Shown piece after piece: positions 47,167 through 58,258 of a stretch of DNA of 64,000 bases (positions are counted from its first letter, which is position 1; each line of letters begins with the position of its first letter). The stretch comes from Paraescarpia echinospica (Eukaryota > Annelida > Polychaeta > Sabellida > Siboglinidae). The DNA lies in assembly GCA_020002185.1 (NCBI GenBank), contig CM034534.1:34264559-34328558 (forward strand), read 5' to 3'. The translations under genes and the position numbers were made by a program. Below the pieces are notes generated by a model. The model worked only from the letters and a program-made list of their open reading frames with translations, had not been told where the DNA came from and made no database searches.

Positions 47167-47244
47167 CTGTGCAAACCTCATCTTGTGTCTTTTTCATAGT
47201 GTAATGCAATGCATACGTTGGGAACCTTACTCATTGTCTTAAGC

Positions 47245-48105
47245 CCTCACGCATTCACTCACTCACTCACACAAGCCCTCACCCACTCACAAGCCCTCAC
47301 GCACTCACTCACACAAGCCCTCACGCACTCACTCACTCACTCACTCACTCACTCACACAAGCCCTCACGCATTCACTCACTCACTCACTCACTCACTCAC
47401 TCACTCACTCACTCACTCACTCACTCACTCACTCACTCACTCACTCACTCACTCACTCACTCACTCACTCACTCACTCACTCACTCACTCACTCACTCAC
47501 TCACTCACTCACTCACTCACTCACTCACTCACTCACTCACTCACTCACTCACACAAGCCCTCACGCACTCACTCACACAAGCCCTCACGCATTCACTCAC
47601 TCACTCACACATGCCCACACGCATTCACTCACTCACACAAGCCCTGACCCACTTAATCACTCAATCACTCACACAAGCCCTCACGCATTCACTCACTCAC
47701 TCACTCACTCACTCACTCACTCACTCACTCACAAGCCCTCACGCATTCACTCACTCACTCACGCACTCACCCACTCACAAGCCCTCACGCACTCACTCAC
47801 ACAAGCCCTCACGCACTCACTCACTCACTCACACACTCACTCACTCACACAAGCCCTCACGCACTCACTCAAACAAGCCCTCACGAATTGACTCACTCAT
47901 TCACTCACTCACTCACTCACTCACTCACTCACTCACTAACTCACACAAGCCCTCACGCACTCACTCACTCACTCACTCACACAAGCCCTCACTCATTCAC
48001 TCACTCACACAATCCCTCACGCATTCACTCACTCACACAAGCCCTCACGCATTCACTCACTCACGCACTCATTCAATCACACAAGCCCTAACTCACTCAC
48101 TCACG
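47245..48105 (+). repeat. ACTC tetranucleotide satellite with interspersed CACAAGCCCTCACGC units
   Basis: Long runs of ACTC are broken about every 30-60 bp by ACACAAGCCCTCACGCAT-type spacers. The longest pure run is about 47,366-47,550. It keeps a 448-codon frame open by chance. Copy number of such tracts is easily misassembled. Confidence 0.95.
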
Positions 48106-48238
48106 CCCTCCCTTCGTCGCTTTTCTAACATTTTATGTTTTCAACATGTTACCGTGGTAACATTTTCGTATTTTTGTGCGTACAATTCATCTCGCCATTC
48201 ATTTCATTGCTTGCATTTGAACCACAAACACCTGCACC

Positions 48239-49219
48239 ATGAGCTCATCGACTATTCTACTGGCTGCCAACAAGCCCACACCATCACCGTTCCAGTGCCC
48301 AAATTACAAGAGACATTTTTCACGTCGGGACAACTTGAAACGGCACATTGCCTGCATTCACGGTGGACGATCGACAAACACCACGTCACTGGATTTACTT
48401 GTCTCGGGGCCCACCATAACACATGTACCTACGGTTCCATCAACAAGCTCGACATTCCCGTCTCCATCTCAGGTGACCATGGAGTATACAAAGAAGATGG
48501 CCCTGGTCGATCCCCATATTTTGGAAAACATTCAACCGCAACGTCCTTTGATTAATCCTATCGAAAGTGTTCTGCGACGACTCGACAACGAAATACAAGG
48601 CATATTAGATCGAAGTGATATACACGAGAGGGAAAAAGTTGAGTTGTATAACCAGGTATTGAGTCGGTACAATGATCTTTCCGACAAACGTATCCAAGAA
48701 CCCGTGCGTGTGGTCATCGATAAATTTCTCATCAAAGTCGAAAACAAAGTGCAACCTGCTAACGAAAATGAAGTAGTCGAAAAGGAGAGCATCGAAAACG
48801 AAATCATCGACAGCGTTCCAAAAACTATAAAGCTGAAAGTATGAAGACTACTCGATAAAATGAAAGGTGCAGTAAGTTGGAACGATCGCGGCGAGATGAT
48901 GTACAGAAACAAGGCGGTTCCCGGAAGTAACATTGTAGATCTCGTGAACGACGTGTTGAGAAAACGGAAGTCGTTTGAACCGGTGGGATGTGAAACCTTC
49001 GCACGTGGTCCCAAGGACGTCAACACGCCAATGGATTTAGTTGGGAACTCGGATCGTTGGCTTTACATGCAGACAGCGTCAGTGGACGACGACATGTCAA
49101 AGGAAACCAGCATTCCATTTGACAGCGATCGTCATCGGAATTGTAGACGACCTGCATCATCGCGGCGCGCAGCTCATTCGGCGACACCTTTGCAAATCAC
49201 ACGTTGGGAACCATATTAG
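48239..49219 (+). pseudogene. Zinc-finger protein with conserved C-terminal domain, one internal stop
   Basis: One continuous frame with a single TGA at 48,842-48,844, where an Arg codon (CGA) is likely. The N-terminal half has a C2H2-like finger FQCPNYKRHFSRRDNLKRHI followed by ACIH, in which the second Cys ligand reads Tyr. A middle helical region follows (RRLDNEIQGILDRSDIHERE, then KVELYNQVLSRYNDLSDKRI). The part after the stop reads LLDKMKGAVSWNDRGEMMYR and NIVDLVNDVLRKRKSFEPVG. I recognise it as a domain recurring in invertebrate uncharacterised proteins and cannot name it. The point-mutated stop and the altered finger suggest recent decay. Confidence 0.6.
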
Positions 49220-49454
49220 TATTACCGATTTGCGACAAAAACAGGTTCGCGTGGGACATGCAATCCACAGGAACAGTGTTCAAGAGAGATCATATGGGGA
49301 ATATTCAAATAAAATCGTGTTTATGCTATGGATGAGTGTGTTTGTTTGTTTTTACTTTTCATAGTCATCAAGACGCAACTAACTTTTCTTCATATCACTG
49401 ACAACAAAGTTGCACAAACAAAACACTAAACTTAGCCCAACACGTTGCACGAAT

Positions 49455-49592
49455 TGAATGTTAAAGGATATGAAGTTTCCTCATGTTAAAGGATAGGCCA
49501 TTTTCTCCATGTTAAACGATAGGCCATTTTCTCCATGTTAAAGGATAGGAAGTTTCCCCATGTTAAAAGATAGGGCATTTTCTCCATGATAA
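49455..49592 (+). repeat. 26-bp tandem array, about five units
   Basis: The unit CATGTTAAAGGATAGGCCAT TTTCTC repeats with a variant ending (GAAGTTTCC) in alternate copies. Confidence 0.85.
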
Positions 49593-49661
49593 ACGTCAAC
49601 ACGATGTATCGTAAAGACATACAACGACATTTTGAGTTTTAAGTGCCAAACATCACATACC

Positions 49662-49945
49662 TTCATGTCAAGAGACGATCATCTGTTCGGATTCACGTCC
49701 AACGAGGCGACCATAGGACTCGTATGAGGTATGGCTTCTTTTAATGGAAAACATGTATATGAAGCAGCCGTCTTTTCAACGTAACAATTCCATATTTTAT
49801 AATAGTGTGAGCGACCAGATACGATACGACCTTCTCGAGAGTCGAAAAAGGAAAGACCAGAATCGTCGGAAGCACGGTATATACACACGTTTTCGGCGTC
49901 ATCTCATTTGCATAACCAATCAGACCGAACGTACATCACGTGACT
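49662..49945 (-). other. Possible minus-strand transcription unit
   Basis: On the minus strand: CATCACGTGAC-type E-box (49,937), an ATTTGCAT octamer (about 49,907), TATATA (49,878-49,883), then an open stretch with ATG at about 49,755 encoding MFSIKRSHTSYESYGRLVGR and eight more residues. A GGTATGTG donor-like site follows near 49,662. The layout resembles the plus-strand genes of the element but the product is very short. Confidence 0.3.
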
Positions 49946-50019
49946 TCCCTTAACACAAAAACTGTGCACGTTCATGAGACAGGCGACATATGATGGCCCC
50001 AACGGATAGCAATGTAACT

Positions 50020-50507
50020 ACTCAGAATAACGCCATCTACCGGACATGACAGATCTCTATTCGTCGACACACTTCCGGAAATGGTGAAACCGTAGAGGCC
50101 GCCATGACAGGTCGTCATGACATTCAAGTAACTTCCGGTTCGACGTTACTTTCGCCGTAAAGGCCCATAGTAGAGACCGCCATGACAATCAAGTAACTTC
50201 CGGAATTACATCACATCTGGCGTAGTGCCCCTTAGTGGATAATCGGAGTACTACCCCACACGATGGCGTCCATCTACCGGCCATGATAGATCTCTATTCG
50301 TTGACACACTTCCGGAAATGGTGGAACCATAGAAGCCACCATGACAGGTCGCCATGACATTCAAGTAACTTCCGGTGCGACGTCACTTCCGACGTACCGT
50401 CCCTAGTAGAGGCTGCCATGACAGTCAAGTAACTTCCGGTACGATGTCACTTCCGGAGTAGCGCCCCCTAGTGGATAATCGAAGTACTACGTCACATGAT
50501 AGCGCCA
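50020..50507 (+). repeat. Two direct repeats of about 240 bp
   Basis: Each begins near CCATCTACCGG (50,032 and 50,270), includes AGATCTCTATTCG and CACTTCCGGAAATGGTG, and several CAAGTAACTTCCGG words, and ends with CCCTTAGTGGATAATCG or CCCCTAGTGGATAATCG. It sits next to the right arm. Confidence 0.8.
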
Positions 50508-50555
50508 ACTAGCAGGTAAAAACATCTAATTAGGTTAGATAGAGAAAAAAAATTG

Positions 50556-50627
50556 GGGTTAATCTCGCGAAAATTTATACAACAACCACCTTGGAGGTTG
50601 TTGTTTAAATTTTCGCGAGATTAACCC
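50556..50627. repeat. 32-bp hairpin at the inner edge of the right arm
   Basis: GGGTTAATCTCGCGAAAATT... pairs with ...AATTTTCGCGAGATTAACCC over 32 bp with one mismatch and an 8-base loop (50,588-50,595). It is present only on the right side. The left arm's inner edge at 45,555 goes straight into the promoter module. Confidence 0.85.
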
Positions 50628-52012
50628 GAATGAAGACGAAATTTCTAACCTATGAGAATAGCTAATACTCTTTTGTGACGAGAGATCAAAACAATGGCTA
50701 ACCAAAGAACTACCTGTTTAACCTAAGTAACTGTTTTATATTCCCTATGTTTTAACACAGGACAAATACACGGATGTTTTTCTAACACATAGAGCCTTGG
50801 GCTTGGTTACCGGTTCATACCAGTTTGCTTATAGCGTGATATGCCTGTAGTGTAGTGAACGATGATTTTACTCTGAAGGTCGTGATTGAATTTTCTAATA
50901 AAGTTCTTACAAAGGACGGCTAACCAAATGACTATGATAGCTTTGACGTTATACAGGACGCGAGCGAGCTCGCGCCCGCAACAAACAAACAAGTCCAGAC
51001 AGTAGCGTCAGTTTTGTAGTGTGCTGAAAATATTACCAAAGAAACTTCTAGAATGAAATTTTACAGGGGAATTTTCCACTCGCTATAACACGACGTCATT
51101 GACCATGACGTCACATGATGGAGTTATATTCAAGCGCGAAAGCTCAAAACAATGGATAACCAAAGCACTACCTTTATAACCAACTCACCTCGCGTACAAA
51201 ATTACTGCGCGTAGCATTTTATAGTTTAATGATGTCACTGTTGATGACCAAATTATGGAATTACATTACATATGCGCAAGTTCAAAACAAGGTCTAATCT
51301 GTATGGTAACGAGAAATGACATAATTTGACTTATTTTACTAGTTCTCTACCGATTCGTCAGGTTTGGACCTATGTTAAAGTTGTAAATGTATAGGCTAGG
51401 AGAGGCCTACACCTAAACAAACGGTCGACAACCTATGGGACATAAGAAAAGACACCATTGCGCATGCGCAATGGCCTATTTAGCGACGTCACTGACCTAT
51501 TTAATGACGTCTTTGACCTATTTTTATAGTAAAAAGAGAAAAAAGAAACAAGAGACACGAACTTAAGCAGTATCGATTTGGTTCACTGAAATCCGGCAGG
51601 GGGAGTTATTTGTACTCCTCTTTCAGTTCGTAACCTATCCGCCAAGGGGCGCCAATTTTCATAAATAAGACGCACCAAATTAGGCAGTACTCCTACATTT
51701 AGTTCAACCCTTGTCCGTAAGGTGGCACCACTGTTGTTTGTAGTTCACTATTTATCCGACAGGGTGATATTTATGTTCCCCAAAAATCCGCCAGGGGGCG
51801 CTATTTATAGTTCCAAAAATTTCGAGAGGGGGCCACTTGACCTATATCCGGGTATTTGACCTTTGACCTTGACCTTTGACTTCGACCTACATACGGGTAT
51901 TTGACCTTGACCTACACCCTTGTATTTGACATTGACCTTTGACCTTGACCTTTGACCTTCCTCTTCATCCGACGGAAAAACGGATTGCGTCCCCGCTAAG
52001 TATATTACTACT
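50626..52012 (-). repeat. Right inverted arm of the 44-52 kb element
   Basis: About 1.39 kb, reverse complement of the left arm. It has an insertion of about 100 bp (51,445-51,560, with a GCGCATGCGC palindrome) that the left arm lacks, and lacks part of the left arm's 44,600-44,950 sequence. Confidence 0.9.
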
Positions 52013-52638
52013 GCAGAGATCTTGTCGGACGAGCATATTATGTGGGACACGCATGAATTCTTGTGCTCAGGGATATTGTCGCCAGCAGAATAACTATGTT
52101 CAATGCACGAAGGAGCGAAGAACCAGCACGCCTTCTGCAGTCGGAGTGGCAGGATGCTGTGGAGGGATCATGGACGACAGAGTACACATGCAACTGATCT
52201 CGACGAAGTCGATCAGCGCCTTTTTTAAGGAGATCTTATCACCTACCAAACAGGAAAAGGGAATAACCATAAGAGCAATGGAGTTGCTGAACGACACAGA
52301 TGTGCGACGTGAAGCAGGCGTGAAAGTGTCGAATGAGTACCTCTTCGCAGGCACACACACAACTCCGATGGTCACGTAAGCGGTTGGAATACTGTGCACC
52401 AGGTATCCATCGCAATAAAGGTGCAGAATCCGAGCAGACTCACCGCAACCAAAATAGGTCAAGCACGCTCTATGCTGGCATGGATGTGGAAGCGAATGAA
52501 CGAATGTTGTTTTATAAACATATGGGGCACTCGGCAGAGATGAATCTCTCGCGCTACCAGACACCACTGGGAGCTGCAGAGGTTACCCGGGTGTACCCAT
52601 ACCTAAAGAAAATTGATGAAGGTAAGGCTAAGAGGTAG
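52013..52638 (+). pseudogene. Tyrosine-recombinase-like gene, C-terminal half
   Basis: Continues in frame directly from the codon interrupted at 44,058 with EILSDEHIMWDTHEFLC. After frame changes it reads MFNARRSEEPARLL (Arg box), RAMELLNDTDVRREAGVKVS and NEYLFAGTH, HVSGWNTVHQ, LTATKI, and finally FYKHMGHSAEMNLSRYQTPL with the Gly-His and candidate Tyr of the recombinase active site. It ends at 52,638. At least three frame changes are present. The HxxR box is damaged near 52,460. Confidence 0.65.
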
Positions 52639-52639
52639 G

Positions 52640-53870
52640 GGTGACTATTGAGGACAGGTTAACCAAATTTATTATGCAATGTGGTATTATAATAGTTGCA
52701 TTAACGGCAGCAAAACTATTGTCTCGTACCAGCTGCTAGTAAATAATATCATAATTAATAATAGCATTGCAACAGTATAATCATGGAAAGTAATCCAAAT
52801 TGTGAGTACCTTATTCGCATTAGTTGTAAATGTATTGTCATAGATAGGTTATTTTGTTTATTTTATATTACAGGAAAGCGTGACATCATAATGTTCCATG
52901 AATTGTATCCAGAAATACCGTACAATGCATAGATCATCCGCACAGAAGTGGTGAATGAAAAAAAGAGTAGCTGCACAGAGGATAGCTATAAATCTAGCAA
53001 AGTAACTCTGCAAGCATAAATCTGTATGGTTTGTTTGAAAACGTTTGATCAAATGGTGTGTGTTTCCGACGATTCCGTATATGAACAGTTTTGACAAAAC
53101 CTTTTGTCTACGGCTTAGACATAATGAAGCAGGGTTGCATGACGCCGGGCATGACGTAACTTGTTGTCCGTAATAGTCATCCAGTCACCGACTTAAAATA
53201 TATACCTCAATGGAATTCATGTTGAAAGTGGAGGATGATTTTGTTTTTGTGTGTTTTTTCCACATGCTGCTTAATGTGATGCGCTACATGGCTTAATTTC
53301 TACACGACACATGTTGGTGATATGAGTATGCAGTTTGCAGAGGCAAATTGTGTTTTATTTTATTTCATGTATTGATATGCAGTGCTATACGACGTGCTGC
53401 CTCGTGTTTGATATACAGCGGGTCACAAAAAGGCATGGTATTGATATCTAGTGATAAAGCAAAATGTATAAATTCAAAAAAATAAAATAAAATAATTAAA
53501 TAGGTGTACTATATTCAGAAACTGAGCAGCTTTGGATCATGTGAATGTCGTGCTGGTTTTGCATTGGCTAGAAATATTACATAATTTCTGACCTCTTGCA
53601 TTTAGGGTTTCTGACCAGAAATATACACCAGTAGATTTGTTAATTTTTGCAACGTCGATTCCATGTTGATATAATATAGTACAAGGCAGTACTCAAAAGG
53701 AAAGTCCAGTGTCATGTTTGATTTGGTCGCTCCCCCTCTTCCGCGACCTTCTATTTTTATTTGTGCTTCAAAGTCTTGCTTGAAAGCTATGTTAACAAGG
53801 TCTTTTTGGTGTAAGACAAACGTGCCCAAAGCACCGAAGGTTTATGTTTGGTACCATGTGAGATAATGAA
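52640..53870. other. No gene recognised
   Basis: AT-rich DNA. A minus-strand open stretch at 53,602-53,829 has no conserved motif. Confidence 0.5.
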
Positions 53871-53879
53871 TGAATCCTC

Positions 53880-54030
53880 TTGTATATGGTTATTTTGTAG
53901 TCTGTTTGCCCTGGTAACACCTCTGAGAGCTCGCAGGCAACGCATCTCAACAATCTCAAGACACTGTGTATGTTGTGACGGTAGGATCTAGGCTTCTGTG
54001 CCGAAGATTGTTACAGGCAGGTTATTCTTC
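53880..54030 (-). pseudogene. Reverse-transcriptase C-terminal scrap
   Basis: Minus strand reads NLPVTIFGTEA, stop, then QCLEIVEMRCLRALRGVTRA and NRLQNNHI. This matches the post-RT segment (LYGSEAW...LEAFEMRCLRxILGI...DRxRNExI) of non-LTR retrotransposons. Confidence 0.65.
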
Positions 54031-54293
54031 TGTCTGACGCAGGCGTTGGCGATCACAGCCCTCCAAAGCGCTCGGTTGTTTGCATTTTGTAGCAACTCTG
54101 TTATGCTCCTGCCATAACATGCTGTCAAACTATATATTATTGTTATTCTCTGACATCCGCTGCATTTTCTGCATATGGCTTTCAATCTTACTAAGATGCT
54201 TTTGTTTGAAAATAGATTATAACATATCTAGACTACTAATGTTTCTTAGTCTACTAATAGTTTGGCAACGGGATACAGTTGAAGGTTTATGAT

Positions 54294-55525
54294 GAGCTTT
54301 AAAAAGGCCGTTGCAGTTTTTCGTCGTTTTTTTTCAGTCTCAAGAGGGTGCAGTTGGAGATTTAAGACGGGTGCAGTTGGAGTTTTTTTTTGTCAGTCCC
54401 AATGGGAGGTTTTTAGTCAGACTCGGGGTTACAGATGGAATTTTTTGGAGAGCTTCAAAACAAATGGAACTGGATTTTTGGTCAGTCTTTGAGATTTGTG
54501 GCCGTTCTTAAGTGAGTGCAGTTTATGTTTTATTGGAGAGCTTCAGGGCAAGTGCAATTGTACATTTTTGGTCATTATCAAGGGGCGCAGTTGGGTGTTT
54601 GGCCAGTCTCGAGGAGGGTGCAATTGGATACGTTTTGGTGAGCCTAAAAAATGTGGAACGTTCCCGCGAAAAAATATTCAACAGGACACCCCCGCCCTCC
54701 TTCCGATGTCATGATCCGTCAGCGGAGTGGTGCTAAAAGTCAGGCTCAGTGTTCCCTCCAATACTAATTTCGTCACAGCGCCAGTGCAAAGGGTCTGTAA
54801 TATTAGTTTGAACTATTTATATAAGCTCTTCAAGTCAGCCAAGACGAACTCTAGGAACAAACTGAACAGGATAGGTGATAGCAGACTACCCCGTCTTATT
54901 CCTGTTTCTCCTTTGAATTGTATCAATTGGTCATTGATGATGACTGCGCATTCAACATTGTCATACATGGCTTCAATCAGTGATGTAATTGTGGTGTCCA
55001 CCCTAATAGAACTCAGCTTCTTCTATCTCTCTAAACGGTATCAAGACGACACAACTGGAATGCAGTGGGACCAGGTGTTCGTTTGTCTTTTATATGACTT
55101 GGCGCACTAAGAAAATAACGTATAGTCTTCCTCTGGTTTTCCTGAATCCAAATTCCTACCTTGACAGATGTGCATCGATGATGTAATTAATATTGGGGGA
55201 GCTAAGGACCGGAGCTTGAGGATCACTCCGTTGGATCATGACATCTGAAGACGCAGGGGTGTGCTATTGAATTTTTTTCGCCGCCGGGCCGTCTTAATTT
55301 CAACTTCTCCGCTTTCGACTGCTCGACTGATAATATCGGAAGACGGGGAAGACGGTTACTGCTGAAATTTTTTCGCGGCGACGTTCACAAGTTTTAAGCT
55401 CACCAGAAACCTGCAATTGCACACCTTGACGCTCGCTAAAAAACCCACCTTAAGGCTATCAAAAAAACCTTCATTTGCACTCCCTTCAGGTTCGCCAAAA
55501 AAACAACATTCATGCATAGCTTTAC
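54294..55525. repeat. Inverted flanks with diverged GTGCAATTGGA-type units around an RT fragment
   Basis: Left side (54,340-54,690): several degenerate GTGCARTTGGA...TTTTGG units ending GGTGAGCCTAAAAAATGTGG and CGCGAAAAAAT. Right side (55,375-55,510): the same phrases in reverse complement, ending ATTTTTTCGCGGCGACG. The RT fragment lies between. Confidence 0.5.
54813..55025 (-). pseudogene. Reverse-transcriptase palm fragment
   Basis: Minus strand reads TTITSLIEAMYDNVECAVII, then GETGIRRGSLLSPILFSLFL and EFVLADLKSL. This is the RT motif that precedes the FADD box (TGVRQGCLLSPxLFNIFLE). The catalytic box itself is absent. It may belong to the same LINE as the 53.9 kb scrap. Confidence 0.7.
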
Positions 55526-56025
55526 TGGAGGGAGGCAGAACCATATAGCTTCCCACCGAGCTTGCCCCTGTAGTCGCGCCGATGGGAGCCGTTGTTCAGG
55601 GGGCCTCCACAATATCATTGTTATGGAGGCCTCCACAGAACGGTTTTTTTACAATTTCTTTTGAGCAGACGTAATTTGAGTGCTCAATCTGATACATATT
55701 GGTGATCTAAATTGACAAAAGTGCTAATTTCTAGTGAAGTCCCTATTGTAGAAGGTAGGGTGAATGAAAACTATTATGTGAGGTTACTAAATCCGGGCAC
55801 TATTTCTATCCCACACGTGTGATGATAAAAATGACAGAGATCATCATCACCCCACGCTGGCCCGGCTGCCTCGCTTCTGGACGTCTCGAGCACGTGCCAC
55901 CGACCGCTCCACACGTTCACATACCGTGCATAACACGCCAAGGCAAACACAATAACTTTATACAACATAAACACGTTAATTAACAGAGACAGACTAATGA
56001 TTACGATGAACGTCTTTGCATACGG

Positions 56026-56220
56026 TAGTAGGGCTGGTGATTGTGGCAGTGCTAGTAGCGTGAATATGTTTAAAAATAAAATCGACACACACCTTAAAAA
56101 GGCGGGATACATGTAGATAAAAAGTATTGGACTCTCGATAAGCCAAAAGGCTTCCTTGTCCACCTGCCATCCAGAGTAATTTTCTGGATGGCAATCTTGT
56201 TAAATCTTGTTAAAAGTTTA
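56026..56220 (+). mobile_element. CR1-type LINE, copy d, 3' end only
   Basis: About 190 bp encoding the last ORF2 residues ([20 protein letters not shown]), the 3' UTR with hairpin 56,166-56,192, and two ATCTTGTTAA units. Extremely 5'-truncated. Confidence 0.88.
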
Positions 56221-56902
56221 TGCTCTCCATGTTAAAAGTTTCCTAGATACGCGAGTCTGCCATGCAATGTAGGGGAGGCTTGGGGGAGTTGGGCCATTTT
56301 TTATATTTTGACATATTGTGCTCTCTCTATTCATGGCATAGTACCATTTCCTGCGGTTGTGATATGTACAGACCATAATATACAATCTGTGTCAGCTGAT
56401 TCAAAATGCAGGCACACATGTAGAAAAAATGCAGGCACACATGTAGAAAGAGGAGGTGATTGTTGAAAGGTGTCATCCCGGCCCAACTCTCCCTGGGAGT
56501 GGTGAGAGTTGGGCCATATCCAGGGAGACTTGGGCCATAGCTGAGGACAGCTGGGCCACAAAATCGGAGACTTGGGACAGACATGTAACAACTACCCAGT
56601 GAAGGAAAATGTGAACAATTTAATTCCAAACTTAAAATAACCATTAATAGATATTAAGAACATGGTCCAGTAGCACTCCACTAGAAAAAGTCAACCATGA
56701 TCAGCAAAATATTCCAGTTCTAACTTTTTTAATGATGTCACTGATTATTTGGTCATAGGCCCCTATATCAATTCCTAAAATGGAATTATGCCGTGTTTTA
56801 ACACATTTTAAAATGACTGTGATATTGAGGCACACTTTCACACTCGTCCCAATCAACAATGTCAACCTGTGCTATGTGATGCACAATACGTGATAGGTTC
56901 GA

Positions 56903-57719
56903 TGATGCCTAGTAAAGAGACGAGTGGAAATCCCATCGTGTGAAGTCACAAGGAAATGTAAATTTTCCTGCTCGACGAGCTGTGCCACCAAGCTGTTGAG
57001 GCTCAGGTAGCTTCTTGATGATGTCCTTCTTAGGGAATGATGCTTCATCTTTATCATTAATCATGAATGTAGATATTGTCTGATGATGACTGAATTATCG
57101 TCGAAGAAAAACACCTTCACACTCGTCTCCATCAATAACGTCAACCCGCGCTATATAATGGACAATGCGTGATTTGGCCAACAAAAATTTTACAACTGCA
57201 AAATCACCTTCCTTCAATGACTTGGTAATCTGGCTCATCAGCATAACTTTCACCACTTTCCATGAATGGCACAACTTCGGTATCACTTTCTGATGAAGAT
57301 GATGGAGTGGGAGATTTCCTTGCTCTGGTTTTGAATAAGGACTTTTTAGCTCTATGTTTGACTGGTTGATTTGACTTTCGTTTTTTAGTGTGCCTAGCAG
57401 CTAGTGCGTGTGCTATGCTATTACGTACTGGAGTATCGGTTAGAATCTTTGTATCCCCTCTCTTGCGACCTCTGTCGGTAACCTTTCGTGGACCAGCTTT
57501 TGGAAGCGGAACAATATCAGCAGGCGATACATAATGGTTACTTGGCCCTGGCTGAGCCGGAGCTGGTGTTGCAGTAGAACTCGGTTCTGGCTGGGGAGCT
57601 GGTAGTTGTTCAGCAGGAATTGGATCATTTCTCTCCAAATCCTCTGGAAGTCTGAACTTAGGCTGTATTTGGCGGAGATAGATCGTAGAAATTGGTGGTG
57701 CAGAAAAGTTGATAAACAA
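56903..57719 (-). pseudogene. pogo-type transposase, C-terminal tail
   Basis: Resumes after the CR1 as RLPEDLERNDPIPAEQLPAP, then YVSPADIVPLPKAGPRK, RGRKRGDTKILTDTPVRNSI and KKRKSNQPVKHRAKKSLFK. After a frame change it reads SLKEGDFAVVKFLLAKSRIV HYIARV and ECEGVFLRR, and after another ASFPKKDIIKKLPEPQQLGG and TFPCDFTRWDFHSSLY before a stop at about 56,903. The tail type (LTDTP plus GDFVLVKF-like) is common in pogo-derived proteins. Confidence 0.78.
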
Positions 57720-58258
57720 GTGGAATTACTGATTGATAAGTATTATTCTTGCCTTAATATAATTCATAAAGTTGCAATAAACATATATTGAGTAGCAGTT
57801 GTGCTTAAAGTTAGTTAGTTATAGTATTTTAGAATACCTTAGTATAGTGAGTGATAATAGGGTAACTCACTTAGGCTTCGATAATTTGAAAACAAGATTT
57901 AACAAACCTGATTATGTGGTAGAATATATAGGAGATAAAGTAACAACCATCAAACTACTTACATAAGATAATATCTGTGTAAGCCAGTACTTGCTAGATA
58001 TTTTGATTAGGTAGCATTGTTGTTAAAATTAAGCAAGGGCGATAGTCGGGCGGCGTAACCTAAATAAATAAAGCAGCCTAACGTAACGTAATTGATTGTA
58101 TTTAAATTAGGTCACTACCGGTAATGTTAGCGTTCGTGTCAGGATAAATAGTTGGCTGTGTAATTGAAATTTGTAACCTAAAGTGTGCTGTAGTACACAG
58201 GAAACAGTCTTTATAAAGACTAAGTTAGTTAAGTTATTAAATAATTTCTGATCGGGAT

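Larger units (their letters stand above)
44059..52012. mobile_element. Polinton-like 7.95-kb element with long inverted arms and its own small genes
   Basis: Ends AGTAGTAATATA at 44,059 and its exact complement at 52,012. The 6 bp GCAGAG flanks both (44,053-44,058 and 52,013-52,018). The left arm (to about 45,555) and right arm (from about 50,626) are reverse complements with scattered indels. The 5-kb core carries three plus-strand genes, a possible minus-strand gene, an ACTC satellite, a 26-bp array and two 240-bp repeats. Long arms, a 6-bp duplication and AG...CT tips are typical of Polintons/Mavericks, but no PolB, integrase, ATPase, protease or capsid gene is visible. It is either a non-autonomous Polinton relative or a different group. 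Confidence 0.85.

Noticed and set aside
47209..48555. 448-codon frame rich in Thr-His-Ser
   Set aside because: It runs through the ACTC satellite and then out of frame across the real zinc-finger gene.
52100..52567. 155-codon minus-strand frame
   Set aside because: Shadow of the tyrosine-recombinase-like fragment on the plus strand.
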